Assembly (NCBI GenBank): GCA_016718265.1
Contig: JADKDZ010000003.1
Coordinates: forward strand, 82,001-146,000
DNA: 64,000 nt
Direction: 5' to 3'
Source of the DNA: Uliginosibacterium sp.
GTDB taxonomy: Bacteria; Pseudomonadota; Gammaproteobacteria; Burkholderiales; Rhodocyclaceae
The notes below the pieces were generated by a model. The model saw only the letters and a list, made by a program, of their open reading frames with translations, was not told the origin of the DNA and searched no databases. Positions 9,079 to 17,850 of the stretch are shown one piece after another. Numbering within the stretch: the first letter of the stretch is position 1; every line of letters starts with the position of its first letter. Made by a program: the position numbers and the translations under genes.

Positions 9079-10020
9079 ATGAGCACCACACCAAGTTTTC
9101 AGGACATCATCCTCAAGCTCCAGTCCTACTGGGGCAGCCGGGGCTGCGCGCTGCTGCAGCCCTATGACATGGAGGTCGGTGCCGGCACCAGCCACACCGC
9201 GACCTTCCTGCGCGCGATCGGCCCCGAGCCTTGGCGTGCCGCCTACGTCCAGCCCAGCCGCCGCCCCAAGGATGGCCGCTACGGCGAGAACCCCAACCGC
9301 ATGCAGCACTACTACCAGTACCAGGTGGTGTTGAAGCCGGCGCCGGAAAACATTCTGGAGCTGTACCTGGGCTCGCTGGAAGCGCTGGGCTTCGATCTGA
9401 AGAAGAACGACGTGCGCTTCGTGGAAGACGATTGGGAGAACCCGACGCTGGGCGCCTGGGGCCTGGGCTGGGAAGTCTGGCTCAACGGTATGGAAGTTAC
9501 TCAGTTCACCTACTTCCAGCAGGTCGGTGGCATTGACTGCAAGCCGATCACCGGCGAGATCACCTACGGCATCGAGCGGCTGGCGATGTACCTGCAAGGC
9601 GTCGAGAACGTCTTCGATCTGGTGTGGACTACTTGGGAAGAGAACGGTCAGACCCGTGTGCTCAAGTACGGCGACGTCTTCCATCAAAACGAAGTCGAGC
9701 AATCGACCTACAACTTCGAGCACAGCAATGCCGAAGCCCTGTTCCGCCATTTTGGCGATTACGAAGGCAACGCCAAGCACCTCATGGAACAGAAGCTGGC
9801 GCTGCCCGCGTATGAACAAGTGCTCAAGGCCGCACATACCTTCAACCTGCTTGATGCGCGTGGCGCGATCTCGGTGACCGAGCGTGCCGCCTACATCGGC
9901 CGCATCCGCAACCTGGCCCGTAGCGTCGCCGCCGCCTATCTGGAGAGCCGCGAGCGGCTAGGCTTCCCGATGGCCCCGCGCGAATGGGTGGCGCAGCTTC
10001 CCAAGAAGGAGGCTGAATAA
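9079..10020 (+). CDS. glyQ: Glycyl-tRNA synthetase alpha subunit
   Basis: Catalytic subunit of the bacterial alpha2beta2 glycyl-tRNA synthetase, which charges tRNA-Gly in the cytoplasm. The 313-residue product matches the family length. The start at 9079 gives the typical opening FQDIILKLQSYWGSRGC; the frame is open further upstream, but that stretch does not resemble GlyQ. Hallmarks include LQPYDMEVGAGTSHTATFLR, YVQPSRRPKDGRYGENPNR and YFQQVGGIDCKPITGEITYG. glyS follows after two bases, with its GGAGG ribosome site inside the last codons of glyQ, so the two subunits are co-translated. Confidence 0.98.
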   Translation: MSTTPSFQDIILKLQSYWGSRGCALLQPYDMEVGAGTSHTATFLRAIGPEPWRAAYVQPSRRPKDGRYGENPNRMQHYYQYQVVLKPAPENILELYLGSLEALGFDLKKNDVRFVEDDWENPTLGAWGLGWEVWLNGMEVTQFTYFQQVGGIDCKPITGEITYGIERLAMYLQGVENVFDLVWTTWEENGQTRVLKYGDVFHQNEVEQSTYNFEHSNAEALFRHFGDYEGNAKHLMEQKLALPAYEQVLKAAHTFNLLDARGAISVTERAAYIGRIRNLARSVAAAYLESRERLGFPMAPREWVAQLPKKEAE

Positions 10021-10022
10021 TC

Positions 10023-12122
10023 ATGAACAAGAATCTGCTCGTAGAACTCTTTGTTGAAGAACTCCCGCCCAAGGCCCTGAAGCGCCTCGGCGAAGCCTTT
10101 GCCAGCGTGCTGGCCGACAGTCTCAAGGCCCAGGGCCTGGCGGCGGCGGATGCCGCGGTGACCTCGTTTGCCTCGCCGCGCCGTCTGGCGGTCAATGTGG
10201 CGAATGTGGCCGACAAGGCCGCTGACAAGCCGATCTCGCAAAAGCTGATGCCGGTCGCGGTCGGTCTGGATGCCGATGGCAAGGCCACGCCGGCGCTGCT
10301 CAAGAAGCTCGCCGCACTTGGTGCCGACGAGTCGGCCGTGGCCGGTCTCAAGCGTGTGGGCGAAGGCAAGGCCGAAACCCTGATGCTGGATTCGCTGCAG
10401 TCGGGCGTGAGCCTCGCCGTTGGCCTGCAAAAGGCGCTGGAAGAATCGCTCGCAAAATTGCCGATTCCGAAGGTGATGGGCTACCAACTACAGGATGGCT
10501 GGACGACAGTGAACTTCGTGCGCCCGGCGCACAAGCTGATTGCCCTGCACGGCGCCGAGGTGGTCGATATCTCGGTGCTGGGCCTCAAGGCTGGGCGCGA
10601 AACCCTCGGCCACCGCTTCGAGGCCGCCAAGCCCGTGGTGGCCGTGCGTGATGCCGACAGCTATGCCCAGCAGTTGCGCGAAGAGGGGGCCGTGATCGCC
10701 AGCTTCGCCGAGCGTCGCGCCGAGATTGCGCTTCAGCTTGCCGCGGCGGCCATCAAGGTGGGCGGTGGCGTGCAGCCGATCGAGGATGAGGCCTTGCTCG
10801 ACGAAGTGACCGCACTGGTCGAGCGCCCGAATGTGGTGATCGGCCAATTCGAAACCGACTACCTCGCCGTGCCGCAGGAATGCCTGATTCTGACGATGAA
10901 GGCCAACCAGAAGTATTTCCCGCTGCTTGATACGGCCGGAAAACTCACCAACAAATTCCTGATCGTCTCGAACATCGCGCCGAGCGACGCCAGCGCGGTC
11001 ATCCAGGGCAACGAGCGCGTGGTGCGCCCGCGTCTGGCCGACGCCAAGTTCTTTTTCGACCAGGACCGCAAGAAATCGCTGGAATCCCGCCTGCCGGGGC
11101 TGGCGAAGGTGGTGTATCACAACAAGCTGGGCACCCAGGGCGAGCGCGTCGAACGCGTGCGCGCAATCGCCAAGGCCATTGCCGCCAAGCTCGGCGTCGA
11201 TGCTCAGGCCGCCGATATGGCGGCCAAACTCGCCAAGGCCGATCTCTTGACCGACATGGTTGGCGAGTTCCCCGAGCTGCAGGGCATCATGGGTGGCTAC
11301 TACGCCAAGCATGACGGGCTGGGTGAGTTGGTGGCGGATGCCGTCGAAGACCACTACAAACCCCGCTTCGCCGGCGATGCGCTGCCACGCAATCCGGTTG
11401 GCGTGGTCGCGGCGCTGGCTGACAAGCTTGAAACCCTGGTCGGGATGTTCGGTATTGGCCAGGTTCCGACCGGCGACAAAGACCCCTTCGCGCTGCGCCG
11501 CCATGCGCTCGGTGTGATCCGCATGCTGATCGAGCGCGATCTGCCCTTGTCGCTGGACGAGCTGGTACAGATTGCCGCCACGCCTTTCGGCAGCCTGATC
11601 CAGGACGCGACTGCGCAGCTGAGCGACTTTGTTTTCGACCGCCTTGCCGGCAGCCTGCGCGAGCAAGGTTACTCGGCACAGGAAGTCGAGGCGGTGCTGG
11701 CCCTGCGGCCGCAGCGGCTCGCCGACATTGCCAAGCGCCTCGCGGCGGTGCGTGCCTTCGCGGCGCTGCCGGAAGCAGCCGCACTCGCGGCCGCCAACAA
11801 GCGGGTTGGCAATATCCTGAAGAAGATTGAAGGCGAGGTGCCGACCGCGGTCTCTGAAAGCCTGTTGGCTGAAGAGGCAGAGCGGGCGCTGTTCTCCAGC
11901 ATGGCTGCCCTGAAACCCAAGGCGGATGCGGCTTATGCGGCAGGTGACTACGCGGCATCCTTGCAGGCTTTGGCGGCGCTGCGCGGGCCGGTCGATGCCT
12001 TCTTCGAGGGCGTGATGGTGAATGCGGACGACGCGGCGCTGCGCGCCAACCGGCAGGCATTGTTAAACCAGTTGTATGGTTTGATGAACCGCGTGGCAGA
12101 CTTGGCACGCTTGTCGGCCTGA
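10023..12122 (+). CDS. glyS: Glycyl-tRNA synthetase beta subunit
   Basis: Beta subunit (699 residues) that binds tRNA-Gly and completes the GlyQS enzyme. The N-terminus LLVELFVEELPPKALKRL is diagnostic, followed by LMPVAVGLDADGKATPALL, ILTMKANQKYFPL and, near the middle, MVGEFPELQGIMGGYYA and LGVIRMLIE. The C-terminal anticodon-binding segment (about 590-699) ends in NRVADLARLSA. It is translationally linked to glyQ and heads a run of same-strand genes continuing to gloA. Confidence 0.98.
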   Translation: MNKNLLVELFVEELPPKALKRLGEAFASVLADSLKAQGLAAADAAVTSFASPRRLAVNVANVADKAADKPISQKLMPVAVGLDADGKATPALLKKLAALGADESAVAGLKRVGEGKAETLMLDSLQSGVSLAVGLQKALEESLAKLPIPKVMGYQLQDGWTTVNFVRPAHKLIALHGAEVVDISVLGLKAGRETLGHRFEAAKPVVAVRDADSYAQQLREEGAVIASFAERRAEIALQLAAAAIKVGGGVQPIEDEALLDEVTALVERPNVVIGQFETDYLAVPQECLILTMKANQKYFPLLDTAGKLTNKFLIVSNIAPSDASAVIQGNERVVRPRLADAKFFFDQDRKKSLESRLPGLAKVVYHNKLGTQGERVERVRAIAKAIAAKLGVDAQAADMAAKLAKADLLTDMVGEFPELQGIMGGYYAKHDGLGELVADAVEDHYKPRFAGDALPRNPVGVVAALADKLETLVGMFGIGQVPTGDKDPFALRRHALGVIRMLIERDLPLSLDELVQIAATPFGSLIQDATAQLSDFVFDRLAGSLREQGYSAQEVEAVLALRPQRLADIAKRLAAVRAFAALPEAAALAAANKRVGNILKKIEGEVPTAVSESLLAEEAERALFSSMAALKPKADAAYAAGDYAASLQALAALRGPVDAFFEGVMVNADDAALRANRQALLNQLYGLMNRVADLARLSA

Positions 12123-12124
12123 GC

Positions 12125-12201
12125 AAGTGATATGTGATGCGTGACAGGTGACACGTGGTGCAGGCACGCAGGTTTTGCCTGTCACGTGTTACGTGTCACT
12201 T
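12125..12201 (+). repeat. Long imperfect inverted repeat in front of gmhB
   Basis: Arms 12125-12148 and 12178-12201 are 24 bases each, separated by 29 bases. At DNA level 19 of 24 positions pair; the five mismatches all become G-U pairs in RNA, so the transcript could form an uninterrupted 24-bp helix. The arms are built from ACGTGTCAC-like units also seen in the loop. The helix ends two bases before the AAGGAGA ribosome site of gmhB (12204-12210). An inner alternative stem CAGGCA (12161-12166) / TGCCTG (12176-12181) is possible. Confidence 0.65.
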
Positions 12202-12215
12202 TCAAGGAGAGCCCC

Positions 12216-12758
12216 GTGAAGCTGATCATTCTCGACCGCGATGGCGTCATCAATGCCGACTCGGCGCAGTTCATCAAGTCGCCTGACGAGTGGAAGCCGA
12301 TCCCCGGCAGTCTTGAAGCCATTGCCAAGCTGGATGGCGCCGGCTACCGCGTGGTGGTAGCGACCAACCAGAGCGGGGTCGGGCGGGGTCTGTTCGACAT
12401 GGACACGCTCAACGCGATCAACGACAAGATGGTGAAGGCGGCTGCGGCGGTCGGCGGGCGCATCGATGCCATCTTCTTCTGCCCGCACCCGGCAGATTCC
12501 ACCTGCAATTGCCGCAAGCCCAAGCCTGGCATGTTTCTCCAGATAGCCGAGCGCTTCAACGTCGAACTGAAAGACGTGCCGACCGTGGGTGACAGCTTGC
12601 GCGATATCGAGGCCGGGCTTGCGGTGGGCTGCACGCCCTACCTTGTGCAGACCGGCAAGGGCAAGAAGACGGCGGAGAACCCGGCCCTGCCACCCCAGAC
12701 CAAGATCTTTCCCGATCTCGCTGCGGTGGCCCGCCACCTGCTCCTGAACCGGGCCTGA
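12216..12758 (+). CDS. gmhB: D-glycero-beta-D-manno-heptose-1,7-bisphosphate 7-phosphatase
   Basis: HAD-family phosphatase of ADP-heptose synthesis for the LPS inner core. Start is GTG at 12216: AAGGAGA sits five bases before it and the protein then opens with KLIILDRDGVIN, the HAD motif I holding both catalytic aspartates. Motif II is VVVATNQSG, and GDSLRDIEAG is motif IV. The zinc loop typical of GmhB is present as CPHPADSTCNCRKP (C-x-H, then C-x-C). Length 180 residues matches the family. plsC follows after 12 bases. The related histidinol-phosphatases share this fold, but the zinc loop and genetic context favour GmhB. Confidence 0.93.
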   Translation: MKLIILDRDGVINADSAQFIKSPDEWKPIPGSLEAIAKLDGAGYRVVVATNQSGVGRGLFDMDTLNAINDKMVKAAAAVGGRIDAIFFCPHPADSTCNCRKPKPGMFLQIAERFNVELKDVPTVGDSLRDIEAGLAVGCTPYLVQTGKGKKTAENPALPPQTKIFPDLAAVARHLLLNRA

Positions 12759-12770
12759 GCACTGAGCACG

Positions 12771-13535
12771 ATGAAGATCGTTCTGCGTTCGCTGGGTTTT
12801 GCTCTTGCGTTATTGGTACTGCTGTTTCCGTTCATGGGCGTGATGGCCCTGCTGTTCTTGTTGCCGATGGAAACCCGTTACCGGCTGGCGGTGTGGTGGG
12901 CGCGCTATGTGATCATGCCCGTGGTGAGCGGCGTCGCTGGCATCCGTTACCGGGTGCAGGGGGCTGAGAATGTACCCGCCGACGCGTGCGTCATTCTTTC
13001 CAAGCACCAGTCGGCTTGGGAAACGATTGCTTTCCTCGATATCTTTCCGCCGATTACTTACGTGCTTAAACGCGAGCTGCTGTGGATCCCGTTCTTCGGC
13101 TGGGGCTTGGCGCGCATGCCGATCGTGTCGATCGACCGCTCAGCCGGCAAGGATGCGCTGCGCCAGGTGGTCGAGCGTGGCCAGCAGCGCCTGGCGGAAG
13201 GCTATTCCGTCGTGGTTTTTCCTGAAGGCACCCGGGCGCCGGTAGGGGGGCAGAAACGCTACAAGATTGGTGGCGCCAGCTTGGCGGTGGCCGGGGGGGT
13301 CGGTGTACTGCCGGTGGCGCATAACGCGGGGGAGTTCTGGCGGAAGAACGCCTTCCTGAAGTATCCGGGAGAAGTACGGGTCAGCATCGGCCCTCTGATT
13401 GCGACGGCCGGGCGCACGCCCGACGAGGTAAATGCCGAAGCCGAAGCCTGGATCGAAGGCGAAATGCGGCGCCTCTTTCCGCATCACTACGGCCAGGGCG
13501 AAAAGGCCATGGACTATTCGCTGGAGGCGCGCTGA
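12771..13535 (+). CDS. plsC: 1-acyl-sn-glycerol-3-phosphate acyltransferase
   Basis: Makes phosphatidic acid from lysophosphatidic acid at the inner membrane. Residues about 8-32 are a hydrophobic anchor. The acyltransferase box reads KHQSAWE (His79), that is HX4E instead of the usual HX4D, a variant I recall from betaproteobacterial PlsC proteins. Downstream are ELLWIPFFGWGLA, IDRSAGKDALRQ and VVFPEGTRAP. Length 254 residues is normal. It lies between gmhB and the M48-type hydrolase gene on the same strand, so envelope lipid and LPS functions are grouped here. Confidence 0.95.
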   Translation: MKIVLRSLGFALALLVLLFPFMGVMALLFLLPMETRYRLAVWWARYVIMPVVSGVAGIRYRVQGAENVPADACVILSKHQSAWETIAFLDIFPPITYVLKRELLWIPFFGWGLARMPIVSIDRSAGKDALRQVVERGQQRLAEGYSVVVFPEGTRAPVGGQKRYKIGGASLAVAGGVGVLPVAHNAGEFWRKNAFLKYPGEVRVSIGPLIATAGRTPDEVNAEAEAWIEGEMRRLFPHHYGQGEKAMDYSLEAR

Positions 13536-13560
13536 GTCTGGCCGCGCGGGTGGGCAAGAG

Positions 13561-14298
13561 ATGCCTGTGTCCCTGATCGAACAACGCAGCATCCGCTTCG
13601 GCGAACGCGAGCTGGTCTATGTGCTGCGACGCAGTCAGCGCCGAACCCTTGGCTTGACGATCGATCGTCGCGGGCTGACGGTTGCGATTCCCCTGCGTGC
13701 CAGCCTGCGTGACGCGGAGGCTTTCGTACGCGAGCGGGCAGCCTGGATCTTCGAGAAGCTGGACGCCCGTGTGGTGCAAGCGGCGCCTGAGGCGCTGACG
13801 ATTCGTGACGGGCTGGAGTTTCCGGTGCTCGGCCAGCCCTGTCGGATCAGTTTGCTGGCCGGCGCGAATCGCGCGCACTGGGTCGAAGGGTTTGCCGAGC
13901 GCGAATTACGCTTGCTGCTCAGGCGTCAGGAAGACGCGCCGACCCTGCTTCTGCGCGGGCTGCAGCGCTACGCGCTGAACTATTTTCAGGGGCGGCTGGA
14001 GGAGTTTGCCTACGTGCTCGCGCCGCTCGCGCCGGGGATCCCCTTGCCGCCGTTGCGGCTCTCGAATGCGCGAACGCGCTGGGGAAGCTGCTCGCGGCAT
14101 TCCGGCATTCGCCTCAACTGGCGATTGATCCACCTGCCGCCCGCGCAGATCGATTATGTGGTGGCCCACGAAATGGCGCACCTTGTGGAAATGAATCACT
14201 CACCCCGCTTCTGGGCCGTCGTTGAAACCATTCTGCCCGGCTACGAGGCTGCAAAAGCGGCCTTGCGCCAGGCGCACCGAGTCATTCCCTCATTCTGA
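13561..14298 (+). CDS. M48-type / YgjP-like metal-dependent hydrolase
   Basis: A 245-residue predicted zinc metallopeptidase of the DUF45/YgjP group. The metal site is HEMAH (His203 region) with a further histidine in NHSPRFW. N-terminal RRSQRRTLGLTIDRRGLTVAIP and the preceding NARTRWGSCSRHSGIRLNW, LIHLPPAQIDYVVAHE blocks are characteristic. The start at 13561 is chosen because conserved sequence begins there; an open upstream extension overlaps plsC and is out of family. The ribosome site is weak (GGGCAAGAG). Substrate unknown. gloA follows after 11 bases. Confidence 0.88.
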   Translation: MPVSLIEQRSIRFGERELVYVLRRSQRRTLGLTIDRRGLTVAIPLRASLRDAEAFVRERAAWIFEKLDARVVQAAPEALTIRDGLEFPVLGQPCRISLLAGANRAHWVEGFAERELRLLLRRQEDAPTLLLRGLQRYALNYFQGRLEEFAYVLAPLAPGIPLPPLRLSNARTRWGSCSRHSGIRLNWRLIHLPPAQIDYVVAHEMAHLVEMNHSPRFWAVVETILPGYEAAKAALRQAHRVIPSF

Positions 14299-14309
14299 AA
14301 GGCAAAGCC

Positions 14310-14693
14310 ATGCGCATACTGCACACCATGATCCGTGTCGGCGATCTGGATCGCTCGACCAAGTTCTATACCGAAGTACTGGGCATGCAAGTCCTCAAGG
14401 TGTCCGATCACCCTGACGGCAAGTTCACGAATGTATTCGTCGGCTACGGCGATGAGGCGACAGGCGCCATCATCGAGCTGACCTACAACTACGGTGTGGA
14501 AAGCTATGAGCTGGGAACGGGCTTCGGCCACATTGCCGTCGGCGTGCCGGATGCTTATGCCGCCTGTGCGGCGATCAAGGCGCGTGGCGGCGTGGTGACG
14601 CGCGAGGCTGGGCCGATGAAACATGGCACGACAGTGATCGCCTTCGTGCAAGACCCGGATGGCTACAAGATCGAGCTGATCCAGAAGGCTTAA
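14310..14693 (+). CDS. gloA: Lactoylglutathione lyase (glyoxalase I)
   Basis: Converts the hemithioacetal of methylglyoxal and glutathione into S-lactoylglutathione. All four metal ligands of the bacterial enzyme are in place by position: His5, Glu56, His74 and Glu122. The protein opens RILHTMIRVGDLDRSTKFY and is 127 residues, close to E. coli GloA at 135. AAAGGCAAAGCC precedes the start. It is the last gene of the plus-strand run; its TAA overlaps the stop codon of convergent nsrR. Confidence 0.97.
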   Translation: MRILHTMIRVGDLDRSTKFYTEVLGMQVLKVSDHPDGKFTNVFVGYGDEATGAIIELTYNYGVESYELGTGFGHIAVGVPDAYAACAAIKARGGVVTREAGPMKHGTTVIAFVQDPDGYKIELIQKA

Positions 14694-15154
14694 AGGTTGC
14701 GCTGGTCGAGCAATGCGGCGGTGGACGCGGGTCGGAGTACCGCGGTGAGACTCGCGGGCTGTGCGGTCAAGTCGGCCAGGGAGTAGGCATTCAGGGTCTT
14801 GAACAAGGCTTCGAAGCCGTGCGCGAGAACGCCTGCCAGCTTGCAGCCCCCGGCAATCCTGCAGCGGTCTTTTGCTTCGAAGCACGCCACGATTGGCGCT
14901 TCCCCCTCCGCGAGCCTGACGACTTCACCGATCCGGATGTCGGCGGCCCGGCGTGCCAGACGAATGCCGCCGCGCTTTCCCCGCACGGATTCCACGTCAC
15001 CGGTTTTCGCCAACTGGTGCACGACCTTGGTGAGGTGACTCTCGGAAATGTCGTAGGCATGAGCAATTTCTGGGATCGTGCTGAGGCGCTCTGGGTGCAG
15101 GGCTAGGTACATCAGGACCCGCAAGGTGTAGTCGGTATAGCTGGTCAGTTTCAT
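14690..15154 (-). CDS. nsrR: Rrf2-family NO-sensing repressor NsrR
   Basis: Iron-sulfur repressor that releases DNA when NO nitrosylates its cluster. The 154-residue protein opens MKLTSYTDYTLRVLMYLA, the classic NsrR start, with a winged helix (ISESHLTKVVHQLAKTG, VRGKRGGIRLA). The three cluster cysteines are seen as C-X6-C-X5-C in CFEAKDRCRIAGGC. The start at 15154 overlaps the TGA of the upstream DUF3079 gene (ATGA), indicating coupling within a norZ-DUF3079-nsrR operon. Two NsrR-like palindromes lie upstream of norZ, so it probably represses its own operon. Convergent with gloA. Confidence 0.94.
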   Translation of the reverse strand: MKLTSYTDYTLRVLMYLALHPERLSTIPEIAHAYDISESHLTKVVHQLAKTGDVESVRGKRGGIRLARRAADIRIGEVVRLAEGEAPIVACFEAKDRCRIAGGCKLAGVLAHGFEALFKTLNAYSLADLTAQPASLTAVLRPASTAALLDQRNL

Positions 15155-15444
15155 GGGTGTTGGGATGTGGGAGGCCACGACGATGTCAGGGCTGTGCCAT
15201 TGTCCGTGAGACCGGGAGCCTGGGGAAGCTCGCCGTGCGGCAGGACGTAACCGTCGGACGCGACGGCGTCGGGATCCAGGCCCCAGCCGCCGTGCCGATA
15301 CCAGTCCTCGCCGAGGGTTTCGCAGGGATGCTCGGTGCGACCGGATCCGTTGCCGCAGGCCAGGTCGGCGGTCGGGCAGTACCGGTCGCAGCCCCAGCAG
15401 ACTCGCTCCGGGTGCTTGGGATGCAGCGGGAATTTCTTCACCAT
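15151..15444 (-). CDS. DUF3079 cysteine-rich small protein
   Basis: A 97-residue protein opening with KKFPLHPKHPERVCWGCD, the signature of DUF3079. Five cysteines cluster in VCWGCDRYC, LACGNGS and TEHPCE, suggesting a metal or iron-sulfur site. The C-terminal third (after about residue 55) is low in conserved features. Start is the ATG at 15444; the frame stays open further upstream but only over the norZ 3' region. It lies 76 bases after norZ and overlaps nsrR by four bases, so it is very likely co-regulated by NO. No function is established for the family; a role in nitrosative stress is inferred from position only. Confidence 0.85.
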   Translation of the reverse strand: MVKKFPLHPKHPERVCWGCDRYCPTADLACGNGSGRTEHPCETLGEDWYRHGGWGLDPDAVASDGYVLPHGELPQAPGLTDNGTALTSSWPPTSQHP

Positions 15445-15520
15445 GCGCGCGTCCAGTTTGGGTGATGGGCTAGGCGAATGATGCCACGGCCCCGCGGTGT
15501 GTGACGCGGGGCTGTCCGGT

Positions 15521-17794
15521 TCAGGACTTCGTTGCCTCGGCCGCGGCGGTCGGTGCTGCGACCCGCCGCCCCCCCAGCAGACGCAGCGCGAACATGCCCA
15601 GACACAGCACGCCCAGCGAAAACACGATGTCGCCCGGCACACGCAGCCAGACCAGGGCATGCATCAGCGGCGACTGTACGATCTCGACCGAGCGGGCATA
15701 CCACAGGCCCTGGCTCACGCTGGCCCAGGCCTGGTAGAGCCCGGCCGGCACCAGCGACATGAAGACCATCATCGCCAGGCCGACGTTGAGCAGCCAGAAC
15801 ATGCGCTTGAGCCAGACGTCCTGCCAGTTTTCGCGTGGCATCAGGCCGCGCAGGCAGAACAGCATCAGGCCGATGCCGAGCATGCCATACACGCCGAACA
15901 GCGCGGCATGGCCGTGCGCCGGTGTCATGTTGAGGCCCTGCATGTAGTACAGCGAGATCGGCGGATTGATCGAGAAGCCCAGCAAGCCTGCGCCGACGGT
16001 GTTCCAGAAACCGACCGCGACGAAGCACAGGATGATCCAGCGGTAGCTAGCCACCCAGTGGGCCGCCTGGCTGCGCTGGTAGTTGCGATAGCCTTCGAAG
16101 CCGATCAAGGCCAGCGGCACCACTTCCAGCGCCGAGAAGATCGCGCCGATCGCAATCACCGAGGTCGGTGTGCCGGTGAAGTACAGGTGATGCAGGGTGC
16201 CGAGGATGCCGCCGAACAGGAACACGATGGTTTCCATCACGATGGCCGCGTTGGCGGAAGCGGTGCGGATCAGCCCGAGGCGCGTGAAGATCAGCGCGAT
16301 CACCGCGGTGGCGAACACTTCGAAGAAGCCTTCCACCCACAAGTGCACCAGCCACCAGCGCCAGTATTCGATCATCGAGTAATGGCTGTGCTGGCCCCAC
16401 ATCAGCGAGCTGGCATAGAAGCCGCCGATGCAGGTGGCTGCGAGAAACACCATGGCAATAAGGCCGCGCGATTCGGACGGCTTCTTGAGCGCCGGCCACA
16501 GGCCACGCGCCATCAGGCCCAGCCAGATCATCAGCCCGGCGAACAGGCCGTATTGCCAGATGCGGCCCATGCTGGTGTATTCCAGCCCCTGGTTGCCGAG
16601 CCAGAACGCGAAATTGGTGCCGAGGCGCTGCTGGGTGCCGATCCAGCCGCAGGCAATCGAGCCCAGCACGATCAGGATCAGCGCATAGAACAGCACGTTT
16701 ACGCCCAGCGCCTGGAATTTTGGCTCCTGCCCCGAAAGCGCCGGCGAGATGTAGAGGCCGGTCGCCAGCCAGGCGGTGGCGATCCACAAGACGCCCAGCT
16801 GGGTGTGGATGGTGCGGCTCACCGTGAAAGGCAGGATCTCGGCCAACGGGATGCCGAAGAAGCTCTGGCCCTCCACCGCGTAGTGGGCCGAGACGACGCC
16901 CATCACCACCTGCAGCAGGATGAGCGCGATCACGACATAGAAATACTTGGTCGTGGCGCGCATCGAAGCGGTAGGCTTGAGTTCGAACAGCGGGTCATGC
17001 GCGGGCGGGGTCGGGTCCGCTTCCTCTTTCGCGGCCGAATGCCAGGCGATCATGAAGGCCACGCCGGCAATCAGCAGGATGACGCTGACGATCGACCAGA
17101 TGCCGTTACCGGTGGTCGGCACGTTGTCGATGATCGGCTCGTGCGGCCAGTTGCTGGTGTAGGACAGATCGGTTTCGCCCGGCCGGTCGGTCGCCGACGA
17201 CCACGCCGACCAGAAGAAGAACGCGGGCAAGGCCTGCAGATCTGCCGGGTCCTTGAGGGTATGGCGCACCATCGCATACTGCTCGCGCAGGCTTGCCAGG
17301 GCCGGATCGTCGCCAAATAGCCCGGTGTAGTGACGCGCGAGTTCGCGAACGACTGCGGCGCGCTCCGCGCTCAGCGTGAGCGTGCCGGTCACCGGGTCAT
17401 AGGTATTGCGGCGCAGTTCGTTCTTGACGCGTGCGCCGATCAAAGCCTGCTGGTCACTGGCCAGCGCCGCGTAAGGTGCCTGAAAGGCCTGCTTCGCCAG
17501 CACATCGCGCAGCGCAACAGCCTCGCGGTGCAGCCAGTCTGCCGACCAGTCGGGCGCCACATAGCTGCCATGCCCCCAGACCGAGCCCAACTGTTGCCCG
17601 CCTGCTGACAGCCAGGCCTGCTGGCCTTGCATCACCTGGCCGGGGCCGAACACCTGCTGCCCATCGCGGCTGATCACCTGTGCCGGGATGGGCGGCGCCG
17701 ACAGATAGATTTCATGTCCGATCCAGCCGAGCACGGCAAAGGATACGAGAAAAATGGCGGCCAGCCACCGCCAGAGCCTGCGTGTCGACTTCAT
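15521..17794 (-). CDS. norZ: Quinol-dependent nitric oxide reductase (qNOR)
   Basis: Single-subunit membrane enzyme reducing two NO to N2O with quinol electrons. The 757-residue length and the N-terminal extension (residues about 1-250, one anchor helix then a periplasmic domain with VFGPGQVMQGQQAWL) mark the quinol type rather than cytochrome-c NorB. The catalytic core has about twelve more helices; typical blocks are SRTIHTQLGVLWIATAW, WLVHLWVEGFFEVFATA, LGTLHHLYFTGTP and MTPAHGHAALFGVYGM, carrying the haem and non-haem-iron histidines. AGGAA precedes the start. It heads the operon with DUF3079 and nsrR and diverges from narK1. Confidence 0.96.
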   Translation of the reverse strand: MKSTRRLWRWLAAIFLVSFAVLGWIGHEIYLSAPPIPAQVISRDGQQVFGPGQVMQGQQAWLSAGGQQLGSVWGHGSYVAPDWSADWLHREAVALRDVLAKQAFQAPYAALASDQQALIGARVKNELRRNTYDPVTGTLTLSAERAAVVRELARHYTGLFGDDPALASLREQYAMVRHTLKDPADLQALPAFFFWSAWSSATDRPGETDLSYTSNWPHEPIIDNVPTTGNGIWSIVSVILLIAGVAFMIAWHSAAKEEADPTPPAHDPLFELKPTASMRATTKYFYVVIALILLQVVMGVVSAHYAVEGQSFFGIPLAEILPFTVSRTIHTQLGVLWIATAWLATGLYISPALSGQEPKFQALGVNVLFYALILIVLGSIACGWIGTQQRLGTNFAFWLGNQGLEYTSMGRIWQYGLFAGLMIWLGLMARGLWPALKKPSESRGLIAMVFLAATCIGGFYASSLMWGQHSHYSMIEYWRWWLVHLWVEGFFEVFATAVIALIFTRLGLIRTASANAAIVMETIVFLFGGILGTLHHLYFTGTPTSVIAIGAIFSALEVVPLALIGFEGYRNYQRSQAAHWVASYRWIILCFVAVGFWNTVGAGLLGFSINPPISLYYMQGLNMTPAHGHAALFGVYGMLGIGLMLFCLRGLMPRENWQDVWLKRMFWLLNVGLAMMVFMSLVPAGLYQAWASVSQGLWYARSVEIVQSPLMHALVWLRVPGDIVFSLGVLCLGMFALRLLGGRRVAAPTAAAEATKS

Positions 17795-17823
17795 TCGGAA
17801 GATTCCTGTTCAAGCAAGGTTTG

Positions 17824-17846
17824 TAGATTCACTCTAAATGAATCTT
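17824..17846 (-). promoter_or_regulatory. NsrR-like operator, promoter-proximal to norZ
   Basis: On the minus strand the site reads AAGATTCA-N7-TGAATCTA, a 23-bp near-perfect palindrome (15 of 16 arm positions). Its arm and length agree with the known NsrR consensus AAGATGYATTT-N-AAATACATCTT. It lies 30 bases upstream of the norZ start codon. Together with the adjacent site and nsrR in the same operon it suggests autoregulated repression relieved by NO. Confidence 0.75.
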
Positions 17847-17850
17847 ATAA

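Noticed and set aside
15497..17320. Plus-strand open frame of 607 codons
   Set aside because: Exact antisense of norZ, whose protein is unmistakable; the frame product is His/Gln/Asp-rich, has no family features and no ribosome site.
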